Shown here piece after piece: positions 27,201 to 34,496 of a DNA stretch of 43,374 nucleotides. Positions within the stretch are counted from its first letter, which is position 1. Each line of letters begins with the position of its first letter. Made by a program: the position numbers and the translations under genes. The notes under the pieces were generated by a model. It was not told the DNA's origin. It did no database searches and was given only the letters and a program-made list of their open reading frames with translations. Source of the DNA: Bacillota bacterium (GTDB lineage: Bacteria > Bacillota > UBA4882 > UBA8346); the NCBI GenBank assembly GCA_029974635.1, contig JARKQY010000034.1:1-43374 (forward strand), read 5' to 3'.

Positions 27201-27488
27201 AAGCTAAACGCCGAACCCGGCACCGTATACGACGCTGAAATGCTTACCGGCCAAAATAACATGGCTACTAAGTATTATAACGTCGAAACGTTGGTGAATT
27301 ATATCAAAAATAAAGGTAAATCCTTTGATGGTTTCATGATTTGGCAAGTCTGGAAGGAAAGGGTATACGCGCCTGCTCCCGCCGGTGCGGCAACAGTTAA
27401 TAGCGCGGGCCAGTATGTCTGCCGCAACTTGCCATTGGCCGGCGACCCCAACCAGGCCATTCCGAATCTTCCCAAACTGAATCCGTAA
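24294..27488 (+). CDS. Secreted bi-catalytic GH18 chitinase with two CBM5/12 modules
   Basis: A 1064-residue secreted chitinase. Order: signal peptide (1-33); GH18 domain A (about 34-430) with SIGGW and DGLDFDWE (E172 acid/base); a Pro/Thr linker; a chitin-binding CBM5/12 module (about 462-508, YPEWNSTTVYTGG and AQWWTQG); a second, nearly identical CBM (about 541-587); a linker; a small beta domain (about 615-682); a linker; and GH18 domain B (about 708-1025) with SIGGW and SGIDVDWE (E837). Both catalytic motifs are intact apart from a Ser replacing the first Asp in B. It hydrolyses chitin outside the cell. ATG at 24294 follows AGGGAG; an upstream in-frame TTG (24264) is less likely. Monocistronic, with its own terminator. 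Confidence 0.93.
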   Translation: MKIKYKIMPAILLVTLIVTFMITGSITSITQASGYQCGTYFPNWGVYSAAHQNMNVNMIPWDKVTFINHAFFEVNSSFQLASTDDWADFQMTFPHSDSYSVSPRLAGHFGEYRYYKSLYPNTKLLISIGGWTRGQNFHAMALSAGTRSIFIQGCINFLKTYPFVDGLDFDWEYPGVNRAPDPNDSYDKGCPGGPEDTVNFTSLLRELREAYNSNGLSNKLITIAGPGGYDKVDLQQPGIYHQYLDWINVMTYDIHGAWETNTNLQAALYPNPNDPSPTSPVDIKNKYCIDYIMKYYLSKGVPSHKINLGIPFYSRGWKNVGTNGINGLYATANGAPVGNLDNPTSPGGQNSYSQILTLESGGGFTKYRDSINNEPYLYNASQGIFYTYDDPASIGMKCDYARSNGFGGVFSWEISTDGTGFPLQNLLYTKMSGGQPTPPSGTPTPVTVTPTPVNPTPTPDSVYPEWNSTTVYTGGQRVTYHGYIYEAQWWTQGENPETSGSGVWKNLGPVDGSSTPTPTPTPVTVTPTPINPTPTPTPDSVYPEWNSTTVYTGGQRVTYHGYIYEAQWWTQGENPETSVSGVWRNLGSTDGNSTPTPTPIYVTPTPVNPTPTPGSGIVLSINGNVLSWTDSANGSDYHIYKNNNWLAWTGNRTYTINSASNGDAFYVTNGGGVKSNIVAYGNNSDPTPTPIVSPPPTTGTPVPPGSRMYVGYSSTWNTSIYDLMTANIPNYFTHLNLAFAKPNTTYVKGSYEFDQAVAGFEFVEGATTNNGQKKFSQQQAQDLRNNIAALKARGTQVWVSIGGWAYSQGSEWINFNAPRVVDLALDLGASGIDVDWEANGASVNKLGPDQFAGTKDGEIKGIITSLYNEIRSRGVNLGISIAGWSTGAYYVAGTPFEEGKVQWGSPFGGVMYRVVKDNGYMINFINLMSYDGGDYYDPREGYESYRAIYSGPINMGMEIAPEGAGGAVLKLNAEPGTVYDAEMLTGQNNMATKYYNVETLVNYIKNKGKSFDGFMIWQVWKERVYAPAPAGAATVNSAGQYVCRNLPLAGDPNQAIPNLPKLNP
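25671..25829 (+). repeat. Tandem duplication, copy 1 (CBM5/12 module)
   Basis: The first of two copies at a 237-base period in the chitinase gene. The first 112 bases (25671-25782) match copy 2 exactly, and the rest differ at only a few positions, which points to recent duplication. The linker before each copy also repeats. Confidence 0.9.
25908..26066 (+). repeat. Tandem duplication, copy 2 (CBM5/12 module)
   Basis: Second copy of the chitin-binding module repeat, 237 bases downstream of copy 1. The bases 25908-26019 are identical to 25671-25782. Confidence 0.9.
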
Positions 27489-27509
27489 CCGCATTTTAAA
27501 AGTATTGTG

Positions 27510-27539
27510 AGGATTGCCCGTAAGGGCAGTCCTTTTTTT
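27510..27539 (+). terminator. Intrinsic terminator after chitinase
   Basis: Stem AGGATTGCCC with GGGCAGTCCT (one G-T pair) around GTAA, followed by seven T residues (27533-27539). It begins 22 bases after the chitinase stop. Confidence 0.9.
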
Positions 27540-27543
27540 CATA

Positions 27544-28002
27544 TCATAGTGATTTTGAATAAATCCGGCTTGGTTCCGAGCTAAACAAATTAATTCCATC
27601 TTCCATCCGCTGCCAGCCATATTTTTCATAATAACCATCATGATCCGTTGTTAAATAAACAACTGAAAATCCTGCCTTTTTAGCCGCTTGCACCGCATAT
27701 TCCATTAATAATTTTCCATATTCGCGGCCGCGTTCTTTTTCAGCGACATATAAACATGCCATCCAAGGGTATAGATCATGACGGCTGATAAAATCATTGG
27801 TTATCAATGCCGAGCAACCGATGATTTTATCGTTTTTTAACAATAAAAAAAACTGGGGCAGTGGTTTACCAGGCAATGACGAATTTACAATTGCATCCCG
27901 GTAAAAGGCATAGTTCTGTTCACTTCCCCATACTCCGTGTATGTAATTTATTGCTTCATCGATTCCCCTGTCATATTCTTTGACATTGACGATTTTAATA
28001 AT
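27544..28002 (-). CDS. GNAT acetyltransferase, probable ATT start
   Basis: A 152-residue GNAT-family N-acetyltransferase. KEYDRGIDEAINYIHGVWGS at the N-terminus, LYVAEKERGREYGKLLMEYA (acetyl-CoA binding) and GYYEKYGWQRM near the end are typical of one small GNAT group. The conserved N-terminus has no ATG, GTG or TTG in frame after the stop at 28006. The first conserved codons are ATT ATT AAA, and GGAG lies about 9 bases upstream. Either translation starts at ATT (28002), as in infC, or only the 110-residue form from TTG at 27876 is made, which would lose the N-terminal part. Substrate unknown. Confidence 0.72.
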   Translation of the reverse strand: MIKIVNVKEYDRGIDEAINYIHGVWGSEQNYAFYRDAIVNSSLPGKPLPQFFLLLKNDKIIGCSALITNDFISRHDLYPWMACLYVAEKERGREYGKLLMEYAVQAAKKAGFSVVYLTTDHDGYYEKYGWQRMEDGINLFSSEPSRIYSKSL

Positions 28003-28078
28003 TGTTTACCACTCCATTTTTATTAATGCTCTCATATGCGTTTCCATAGTTACCGTTTTTTACAAATGGCTAAATCCA

Positions 28079-28603
28079 TTAACCTGGTGAAAGACCTAAT
28101 TTGGGGAGCAATTTCTTTATTCGGCTGATAACAGCCGGGCTCCCATTGGCCATGGATTCCCGGAGTATCTGAACAATCGCTGGTTTTGAGTCTGTATACC
28201 GGAGCGCTATCTCACACAAACATTGAAGCGAGTTAACCTTCACTATATTACTTTTGCTGCTTTCAATCCAGTGGCGCAGCAATTTAACAACGCAGCCTAG
28301 CTCTTCGTCCTCCAAATCCAACCGTGAAAAGATCTGTGCCAGATGCCATTGAACCTCTTGCTGTTGGATTTGGGATACTTCTGCGATGAGTCTCTTTTTG
28401 AACGGAACAAGCAAAGCAGGTTTTATACGGGTCACTTTCTCAATGGCATCCGCCGCCCGCATTCGGATGACAGGATCCGCATTGCACATTCCGTCAAAAG
28501 CCACATCAAATAATGTACTGTCGGCAAGGATATCACTCACAACCTCATTGGATCTGCCAATGGAACGTAAGTCCCCACCCTGTAATTTGTTTAAAATTTC
28601 CAC
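28079..28603 (-). CDS. HEAT-repeat protein
   Basis: A 174-residue protein of alpha-helical repeats. Successive helices such as DPVIRMRAADAIEKV, EVQWHLAQIFSRL and IVKVNSLQCLCEIALRY, with spacing of about 35-40 residues, match HEAT/PBS-lyase-type repeats, usually protein-protein scaffolds. No signal peptide or catalytic motif. The in-frame ATG at 28624 gives a longer N-terminus, but GTG at 28603 has GGGAG about 10 bases upstream and is preferred. It is on the same strand as its neighbours with 44-100-base gaps; its partner is not evident. Confidence 0.7.
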   Translation of the reverse strand: MEILNKLQGGDLRSIGRSNEVVSDILADSTLFDVAFDGMCNADPVIRMRAADAIEKVTRIKPALLVPFKKRLIAEVSQIQQQEVQWHLAQIFSRLDLEDEELGCVVKLLRHWIESSKSNIVKVNSLQCLCEIALRYTDSKPAIVQILRESMANGSPAVISRIKKLLPKLGLSPG

Positions 28604-28646
28604 AATGCAAACTCTCCCGCCCATATGCGTCTAGAATCGTTTTTTA

Positions 28647-29378
28647 TTAAGACTCACGATATAGTTCTTTAACCAGTACTCCAGGGTGATGATATCGTTT
28701 TCTATCATTAGTTTGCGTACTGTATTGAATAGCTTCTGTCGGACACCATTGAATACAAGCAAGACAATGCTCGCAATTTCCCCGCCATTTTGGTCTCCCG
28801 TTGTTTATTTCTATGTTGTGCACGGGACATACTTTTTCACATGTATTACAACTAGTGCACTTTTCATTCACGTTAAAATTCTGATCCAGGGTTGGGAATT
28901 TGGGTACCATTGAGTTATAGGCGAAATTGCCTGCCGCGTTAATCAAAAAGTTGTTGCGTTCTATTTTATTCCCTTGCTGATTCGTAATCATTTTTACGAT
29001 AGTTTCGATTTTGACTTTTGCTTTATTGAACAAATCTTTTTGCTTTGCAACGGAGAATGCGCCATATTTTACTAAATAACTCCCCGGCATCCGGATTGCA
29101 AAGCCGGCATGCAAAGTCAATCCTTTTCTCCCCAATTGTTTTTGGGTCTGCAATAATGCCCCCATTGGAATTGCACCGCATGTACATATTGCAAAAATAT
29201 ACTTGATATATTTTGCTTTACTTGATTCTAATCTATTTATAAAATCAACTACGATTTTGGGCATCCCTGAAAAATATACCGGAAAAATGATTCCAATATT
29301 GTCTACATTCAAATCGATTGTTCGATGAATTACTTGGGGGATGGAAAAAATTTGAGCAAATAGGTTTGCCATGTTCAT
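28647..29378 (-). pseudogene. EFR1-type flavodoxin-ferredoxin, 5' end deleted
   Basis: About 243 codons resembling EFR1-family proteins (flavodoxin-like domain plus two 4Fe-4S clusters). GIIFPVYFSGMPKIV and FAICTCGAIPMG are present, as are two CxxCxxCxxxCP motifs (CTSCNTCEKVCP and CEHCLACIQWCP). The N-terminal SGTGN FMN-binding loop, expected about 25 residues earlier, is missing: the reading frame upstream runs straight into a GNAT gene on the same strand. No ribosome site precedes the ATGs at 29378 or 29372. This looks like the remains of a deletion that joined two genes at about 29357-29362. It might still be translated by coupling, but FMN binding would be lost. Confidence 0.6.
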
Positions 29379-29847
29379 CAAGCTTAAAATAAATATTTTT
29401 AAGCAAATGCCCTTCTCTTCGCATATTGAGCCGTTCTAACAATTTCCATGATGGTGTATTGATGGGGTTACACATTGCAATTATTCGACGGGCTTGTAAT
29501 TGTTCAAATCCATAACTTAATATTTTTTTACAGCTTTCCGTTGCATAGCCTTTTTTGTAAAATGAAGGATTAAAAACATAACCAATTTCCCACGTTAAAA
29601 ATTGGTTGGGTTCTTGTTGATGAAAATAGATATTGCCGATTAACTTACCGTTTTCTTTCAAACAAACAGCCCAAAAAAAATCTTGTTCGGCACGATGAAT
29701 AGCTTCTTGTTTACATTTTTCTTCTGAAAAAACATCATACGGTTCGTATTTAACAACTTTTTCTTGGGAAAGGTATTCATATAAATCTTTCCAATCTTCA
29801 CCCGAAAATTTTCTCAATATCAATCTTTCCGTTTCTAAGGTTGGCAT
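29245..29847 (-). pseudogene. GNAT acetyltransferase with foreign C-terminus
   Basis: A RimJ/RimL-type GNAT whose first about 165 residues are normal: TLETERLILRKFSGEDW, WEIGYVFNPSFYKKGYATES and PSWKLLERLNMRREG. At GKPI, where the family continues with a W-DTY-type ending, the frame changes to CSNFFHPPSNSS and runs on for about 35 unrelated residues read from EFR1 DNA in another frame. The deletion probably removed about the last 15 residues. The acetyl-CoA site is intact, so activity may remain. ATG at 29847 has GGAG 6 bases upstream. Confidence 0.6.
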
Positions 29848-29912
29848 TGTATACTCCACAGTATAAAATAATCAAACAAATCCAAATCGCTATTATTCGG
29901 GAGTGACTTTAA

Positions 29913-30389
29913 TTGAGCCTGTCAAATAGTTTATATTATCCGGCTTTCGCCTTCATAATGCTTTTTTTTGTTTTAGTTTTCGTCCCCCGAAAGGAGTTGA
30001 AAAAAATTTTTTGGTTCAGTCTGCTGTGGGGAACAGGCCTCGATGTAACTCTAGTTTTGCTTTTCAAAGCATTGAAGCTTTACCATTATGTAAATGCCGA
30101 CCCGTTTAATTTTTACGGCTCTCCGATGTTCATTAATTTAGCTTGGGCTGCCGCTGTTATGCTTTTTATCTACTTTCTTCCCGCCAGAAAAGAAAAATAT
30201 ATACTCCTGCTATATATTGCCACATATGCCATGCTTGGTGTATTTATCGGCGTTTTTTTAACGAAAGCAGGCCTGATTGTCGAAACCCGTTGGAACGTTC
30301 TTTTACGGTTCCCCATTATCTATTTGGCTTTTTATGGAGTTTACAAGCATTATCAATACTTAAAAATGAAAGATAACAAGACCATTTGA
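29913..30389 (+). CDS. CBO0543-family membrane protein
   Basis: A 158-residue membrane protein with about five hydrophobic segments. VFVPRKELKKIFWFSLLWGTG near the start and the RWNVLLRFPIIYLAFYGVYK end look like the CBO0543 family of spore-former membrane proteins; function unknown. Start is TTG at 29913, 7 bases after GGGAGTG. It is divergent from the GNAT gene and convergent with the MFS gene (14 bases). Confidence 0.65.
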   Translation: MSLSNSLYYPAFAFIMLFFVLVFVPRKELKKIFWFSLLWGTGLDVTLVLLFKALKLYHYVNADPFNFYGSPMFINLAWAAAVMLFIYFLPARKEKYILLLYIATYAMLGVFIGVFLTKAGLIVETRWNVLLRFPIIYLAFYGVYKHYQYLKMKDNKTI

Positions 30390-30403
30390 TTGATAGTCTT
30401 AAT

Positions 30404-31558
30404 TCAAAAATCTTCGGTCATTTTGTTAAGCCGCTCAGTGCTTATGAGGGTCAAAACCGCAAATAGTAAAATGCATAACGGTATTGTTTCCAGGGATAGT
30501 TGGCCTGCAGCTAATCCTATCAATGGAATTATCAGTACGCCACTTAAATAAGCCATACCTACCTGGTAACCCGTTATTATTTCAGATTGGGAATTACCGA
30601 ACCGGCGGGGTGTTTCATGCACCATGCAGGGGAATACCGGGGCACACCCGAGACCGATAAATATGATCCCCGGTAAAATAAAAGCTTTTACCGGAACCAT
30701 CAACATAGCCGCCCCAATAATTGCAATTATCAGCCCGCCTTGAATCATTTGCCGGTTTGTCAATTTACTGGTGATGAATCCGGATAAGAAACGGCCTCCC
30801 GTAATACTTGCATAAAAAAGTGAAATCCAAATGCCTGCCGTAAGTTGATCAATGTTGCGTCCCTCAACTAATAAACTGCCCAGCCATACCCCGGTGCCGG
30901 CTTCGATTCCAATATAAAGCGGGAATATAATGATTGATAACCATACGCCTTTATTCTGCAATACATTCTTCTGAATACGATGCGTTTGTTCCGATTGTTC
31001 CGGTTGGGACTCCTTTTTTTTCCACAAAGGAAGCGAGAGCATAAGAATAAACGACAATGACAATTGGATGATTCCGATACTCCGGTATCCGGTCCGCCAG
31101 CTATCCAGCTGCGTAATAGCATAGGTCATGATGCTTGGGCCAAGTGATGCGCCGACGCCCCAGAAACAGTGCAGCCAGCTCATATGGCGGGAGGAAAAAT
31201 ATTTGGCAACATAATTATTTAGCCCGGTATCCACCGCCCCTGCTCCAAATCCAAGGGGTATGGTGAGTATCAGCAGCCATATAAAGGATGGGGCAAACGA
31301 ATAACCCACCAGCATCAAACCGGTCATTACGCAGCTAATGAATGTGACCCGCCCCGTACCCAATCGGCTAATGATATGGCCGCTAACAAAACTTGAGATA
31401 GCGGTACACAAGGTAGTTATGCTTATAAATAACCCGGCGGCTTCCAGTGGCAGATTCAAAGTTGACCGCATTGTCGGCCAGGCGGTACCAAGCAGGCTAT
31501 CAGGTAATCCTAATGAGATAAAGGCAATATATATAACTATTAATAAAATTGTATTCAA
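30404..31558 (-). CDS. MFS transporter
   Basis: A 384-residue major facilitator with about 12 membrane segments, of the fucose-permease/FucP-like group (FISLGLPDSLLGTAWPTM at the start, GLGCAPVFPCMVHETP near segment 10). Start is TTG at 31558 with GGAGG 6 bases upstream; the reading frame extends to an in-frame ATG at 31591, which is less likely. It follows nagZ by 39 bases in the same direction, so it probably carries a sugar or amino sugar made by NagZ; that is inference. Confidence 0.82.
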   Translation of the reverse strand: MNTILLIVIYIAFISLGLPDSLLGTAWPTMRSTLNLPLEAAGLFISITTLCTAISSFVSGHIISRLGTGRVTFISCVMTGLMLVGYSFAPSFIWLLILTIPLGFGAGAVDTGLNNYVAKYFSSRHMSWLHCFWGVGASLGPSIMTYAITQLDSWRTGYRSIGIIQLSLSFILMLSLPLWKKKESQPEQSEQTHRIQKNVLQNKGVWLSIIIFPLYIGIEAGTGVWLGSLLVEGRNIDQLTAGIWISLFYASITGGRFLSGFITSKLTNRQMIQGGLIIAIIGAAMLMVPVKAFILPGIIFIGLGCAPVFPCMVHETPRRFGNSQSEIITGYQVGMAYLSGVLIIPLIGLAAGQLSLETIPLCILLFAVLTLISTERLNKMTEDF

Positions 31559-31597
31559 GTTATTCCTCCGGCATAGTGTGCATCCATTCAATAGACA

Positions 31598-33412
31598 TCA
31601 GAATCTCATTAATCCGAATCCGGCTGGGTATAAAATCTCTCCGTTAATATCCGGTATAGCCACCGGGAGTTTTCCGCAAGGCTTTATTTGACCGATTATT
31701 AGACGCAGCGCTGCTTCCACCCCGCCGCCATTCCAATCGGTATAAGCGGCAATATATGATCTTACCTCAGGCATGAACTGAATATCATAAGGATTACGGA
31801 TCGCCACGGCAGCCAGCTTTTTATCAACCGACGCGGCGTAAGCTACCAATTTTAGTGCAAACGACGCCATGCACCCGGTTTCAGAAGAGATATCCATGGA
31901 ATTAACCGTACGGGTAAACAGAACAACATAGTCACTCTCTAAAACCCCTTGTTGCTGTTCCAATGTCAGTGTTGTCAGGTTCTCATAATTATAAACGGTT
32001 ATAGAGGTACTATCCATCTTCATTTCCGTGGCCAAAAAAGTATTGATTGTTTCCTTAACCGTTTCGGTTCCAGTTTGGGAGGGAGTAAAAAATATCATTC
32101 GCTGGCCGGTCTCCGGTTTAAAGGGTAAGGTACCGGCGGTGTTTCTTATTAAAGTGACGGCTTTGGCGGCGGTTTGCGCCTTCAGCTTCTGATGAGCCTC
32201 ACCGGAGATTATCCTTAAGGCTTTCTGGTCATCAGCCGGTCTGCTCTGCCCCAGAATTCCCCTTTTCAACTTCAGGGTTAAGATTCTTTTAACCGAATCA
32301 TTGACTCGTTCCATGGGAATAATGCCTTCTCTGGCCAGACTGGTAATATACCCGAGAGTATTCGCTTTTTGCTGCGGCATTAAAACGATATCGGCCCCTG
32401 CCATTATTGCCGCCTCTGCTGCCTGCGCATCTCCGAAACGTTCGGTAATCGCCTTCATATTCATGGCATCCGTAATAATGACGCCATTATAACCCATCTT
32501 TTCCCGCAAAAGCGTTGTCAAGCATTTGAACGACAGCGTCGCCGGTATGCCTTCCCGCTCATCAATAGCCGGAAAAGTCACATGGGCCGCCATGATCATA
32601 TCAACCTTATTCCGGATCATGGCATAGTAGGGTTTGAGCTCGATTGTTTCCAGTCTGTCCATGTCATGAGGAACCAGTGGAAGATCAATATGCGAATCAA
32701 CCCCGGTATCGCCATGGCCGGGAAAGTGTTTGACCACCGGGATAACCCCGGCGTCATTCAAGCCTTTTACGAATTGCACTCCCAATTCGGTGACCATCTC
32801 CGGACTATCTCCGAATGACCGGACGCCGATGACCGGATTGGCAGGATTGTTGTTGATGTCAATAACCGGGGCGAAATTCATATTGATACCTAACACTTTA
32901 AGTTCATTCCCTACAGTCTTGGCAACCTGATAAGTTAGGTTCTTGTCATTGACAGCCCCAAGCGCCATATTACCGGGCATTATGGTGGCGTATTTCAGCC
33001 TCGCCACTGCTCCGCCTTCCTGATCCACGGCGATGAAGAGCGGTATTTTGGGGGAACTTCGCTGTAAATCCTCTGCCAAATATTTTGTCTGCAGGGCTTC
33101 CACCGTGTTTTCCGCGAAGAGAATGATCCCGCCCGGAGTCAATTGGCGGATTGCCTCTGTAATGCCGCTGTTGATTTCCGTCAGACCTTTGTTATTATAT
33201 GTCCGGAAATCAAAGATAAACATCTGGCCGACTTTTTCTTCCAAGGTCATGTTTTCCAGTATTACCGCAACTTTTTCCAACTCCGTCTCATTAAAGGCCG
33301 TCAGATTTTCACTTCCACCGGAGATGAGCGCAATAACAACCGCCAAACTGATGAACACTCTCTTCAAAATCGGTTTGTGCCACTGCTTATCGATACCCAA
33401 GGAACCCCCCAC
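31598..33412 (-). CDS. nagZ: Secreted beta-N-acetylhexosaminidase (GH3, NagZ type)
   Basis: Releases N-acetylglucosamine from muropeptides or chitin oligosaccharides. The 604-residue product has a signal peptide (hydrophobic segment about 17-31), the GH3 N-terminal barrel (GGIILFAENT, VDQEGGAVAR), and the NagZ-specific catalytic loop KHFPGHGDTGVDSH (Asp239/His241 acid-base pair). The nucleophile Asp is in ITDAMNM (D315). A C-terminal GH3 domain follows, so this is the longer, Bacillus-type form. The start may be GTG at 33412 or TTG at 33400. It is upstream of an MFS gene in one operon. Together with the GH18 chitinase it would complete extracellular chitin degradation, although peptidoglycan recycling is equally possible. 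Confidence 0.9.
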   Translation of the reverse strand: MGGSLGIDKQWHKPILKRVFISLAVVIALISGGSENLTAFNETELEKVAVILENMTLEEKVGQMFIFDFRTYNNKGLTEINSGITEAIRQLTPGGIILFAENTVEALQTKYLAEDLQRSSPKIPLFIAVDQEGGAVARLKYATIMPGNMALGAVNDKNLTYQVAKTVGNELKVLGINMNFAPVIDINNNPANPVIGVRSFGDSPEMVTELGVQFVKGLNDAGVIPVVKHFPGHGDTGVDSHIDLPLVPHDMDRLETIELKPYYAMIRNKVDMIMAAHVTFPAIDEREGIPATLSFKCLTTLLREKMGYNGVIITDAMNMKAITERFGDAQAAEAAIMAGADIVLMPQQKANTLGYITSLAREGIIPMERVNDSVKRILTLKLKRGILGQSRPADDQKALRIISGEAHQKLKAQTAAKAVTLIRNTAGTLPFKPETGQRMIFFTPSQTGTETVKETINTFLATEMKMDSTSITVYNYENLTTLTLEQQQGVLESDYVVLFTRTVNSMDISSETGCMASFALKLVAYAASVDKKLAAVAIRNPYDIQFMPEVRSYIAAYTDWNGGGVEAALRLIIGQIKPCGKLPVAIPDINGEILYPAGFGLMRF

Positions 33413-33475
33413 GTTAATTCTATCATTTTTTCAGCCAGTCCTTTAAACCTCGTCCTGCTGTGTCGGAGAAAAATT

Positions 33476-33535
33476 GGCCGGATCAGGTTTTTTACAGAAT
33501 CCGGCAAGTAATTTTGAAAGTTACTTGCCGGATTC
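33476..33535 (-). promoter_or_regulatory. Candidate nagZ leader with alternative hairpins
   Basis: A perfect 15-base stem (33497-33511 with 33521-33535) sits between the Gre-family gene and nagZ. On the minus strand, the second arm of this stem (GCCGGAT) can also pair with ATCCGGC at 33483-33477, which is followed by ATTTTT. This is the antiterminator/terminator arrangement of an attenuator, but no ligand or leader peptide was recognised. Confidence 0.4.
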
Positions 33536-33639
33536 ATGTTTAAAAAATAATTCCATATAGATTCATTAAGTTCCTGTAATCTTTTTGATTTTTATCGCAA
33601 ATGCACTTATTCAACCTGAATTCGGGCAAGTAACTTTTT

Positions 33640-33678
33640 AAAACTAAAACTTACCCGAACCAGGGTTAGGCTCGGGTA
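33640..33678 (-). terminator. Intrinsic terminator of the Gre-family gene
   Basis: On the minus strand TACCCGA and TCGGGTA (33678-33672 with 33658-33652) pair across the stop codon. A TTTTAGTTTT tract (33649-33640) follows, preceded by AAG. Confidence 0.65.
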
Positions 33679-34118
33679 GTTATTTTGACCGACAAAACTC
33701 GGTATTGAAATTCTCCCCCGGGCGCTTTTACAAAAAAATTGTCATCAACTTGTTTTAAAAGCAAGGCCTTGCCTAACGGCGACAAAAAGGAGACTTCATC
33801 GCCATACTTGACTTTCTTTTGAAATGGCGAAACAAGTTTATAACGACAAGTTTTCAAGCTGGTTACGTCTTCAATAACCACCTCGCTGCCGATAATGACG
33901 TACGGAAAATCATTGCCGGCGGTTTCCGACACAAAAATACTTCGTAAAATATCATTGATTTGGCTTATATACTCACGTAAAACTTGTTTTATTTCGTCCG
34001 CTTCTTTATATTGCGTGGGAAAAAAATCATTTATTTGGTTTATTCCTTCTTCAATTTCAATTAAATCACTAACCACCGAAGTAAAAGCATCTTTTGTCAA
34101 ATAAACCGTCTGAATCAT
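33666..34118 (-). CDS. GreA/GreB-family transcription factor, tip motif absent
   Basis: A 150-residue protein with a helical N-terminal half (about 1-75) and the GreA C-terminal FKBP-like domain: VIGSEVVIED, KVKYGDEVSFLSPLGKALL, VKAPGGEFQYRVLSV. GreA proper has a conserved acidic loop (GDLSENAEY-like) at the coiled-coil tip, needed for RNA cleavage. Here this part reads FFPTQYKEADEI, so cleavage stimulation may be lost, as in Gfh-type relatives, and the factor may act as a regulator. The ATG at 34118 has AAAGGAG 10 bases upstream. It has its own promoter and two leader hairpins. Confidence 0.8.
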   Translation of the reverse strand: MIQTVYLTKDAFTSVVSDLIEIEEGINQINDFFPTQYKEADEIKQVLREYISQINDILRSIFVSETAGNDFPYVIIGSEVVIEDVTSLKTCRYKLVSPFQKKVKYGDEVSFLSPLGKALLLKQVDDNFFVKAPGGEFQYRVLSVKITTRA

Positions 34119-34180
34119 GAGAGAACAACTCCTTTCCAAAGCTCCTTTTTATCGATAGCCATTAAATGTAAAATTGCCCC

Positions 34181-34222
34181 AAAAAAACGCGAAGGACATT
34201 TCGCCGTAAGACGAATGTCCTT
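34181..34222 (-). terminator. Leader hairpin B of the Gre-family gene
   Basis: Minus strand: AAGGACATTCG pairs with CGAAATGTCCTT (one bulged A), followed four bases later by seven T residues (34187-34181). It is an 85-base-period copy of hairpin A. An alternative five-base helix GCGAA/TTCGC lies directly next to the T-run. Confidence 0.55.
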
Positions 34223-34265
34223 AAAAGCTCATATTTCATGTAACCATTAAATGTAAAATTACGCT

Positions 34266-34306
34266 AAAAAAACGTGAAGGACATTTCGCTTGAAAACGAA
34301 ATATCC
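34266..34306 (-). terminator. Leader hairpin A of the Gre-family gene
   Basis: Minus strand: GGATATTTCG pairs with CGAAATGTCC (34306-34297 with 34288-34279), then six bases and seven T residues (34272-34266). The predicted transcript would start only a few bases before this stem. Confidence 0.55.
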
Positions 34307-34317
34307 CCTCTGGAATT

Positions 34318-34346
34318 ATTCTATCATAATATACAGCGATTGTAAA
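34318..34346 (-). promoter_or_regulatory. Candidate sigma-A promoter of the Gre-family gene
   Basis: On the minus strand TTTACA (34346-34341) and TAGAAT (34323-34318) are 17 bases apart. The start of transcription would be near 34311, just before hairpin A. Confidence 0.55.
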
Positions 34347-34496
34347 TAGTGGAATACGAATCCATTTAATTGAAACTTATTTATTAACTGGATTCCATTC
34401 AATTAAATGTATGAACTTTGTTTACCTTAAACTAGATCTTAGATAACATCAATGATACAATATTCATGAATCGGACAAAATTCAGGAGGGATTTTT

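Larger units (their letters stand above)
34159..34306 (-). repeat. Direct repeat in the Gre leader, two units
   Basis: Two units with an 85-base period: CCATTAAATGTAAAATT at 34159-34175 and 34244-34260, each followed by an A-run and the GAAGGACATTTCG hairpin. Sequences differ mainly in the loops and at compensating stem positions, which suggests selection on structure. Confidence 0.75.

Noticed and set aside
30143..30376. Second plus-strand frame inside the CBO0543-type gene
   Set aside because: It overlaps a membrane-protein frame with a better start, and its composition is unlike a real protein.
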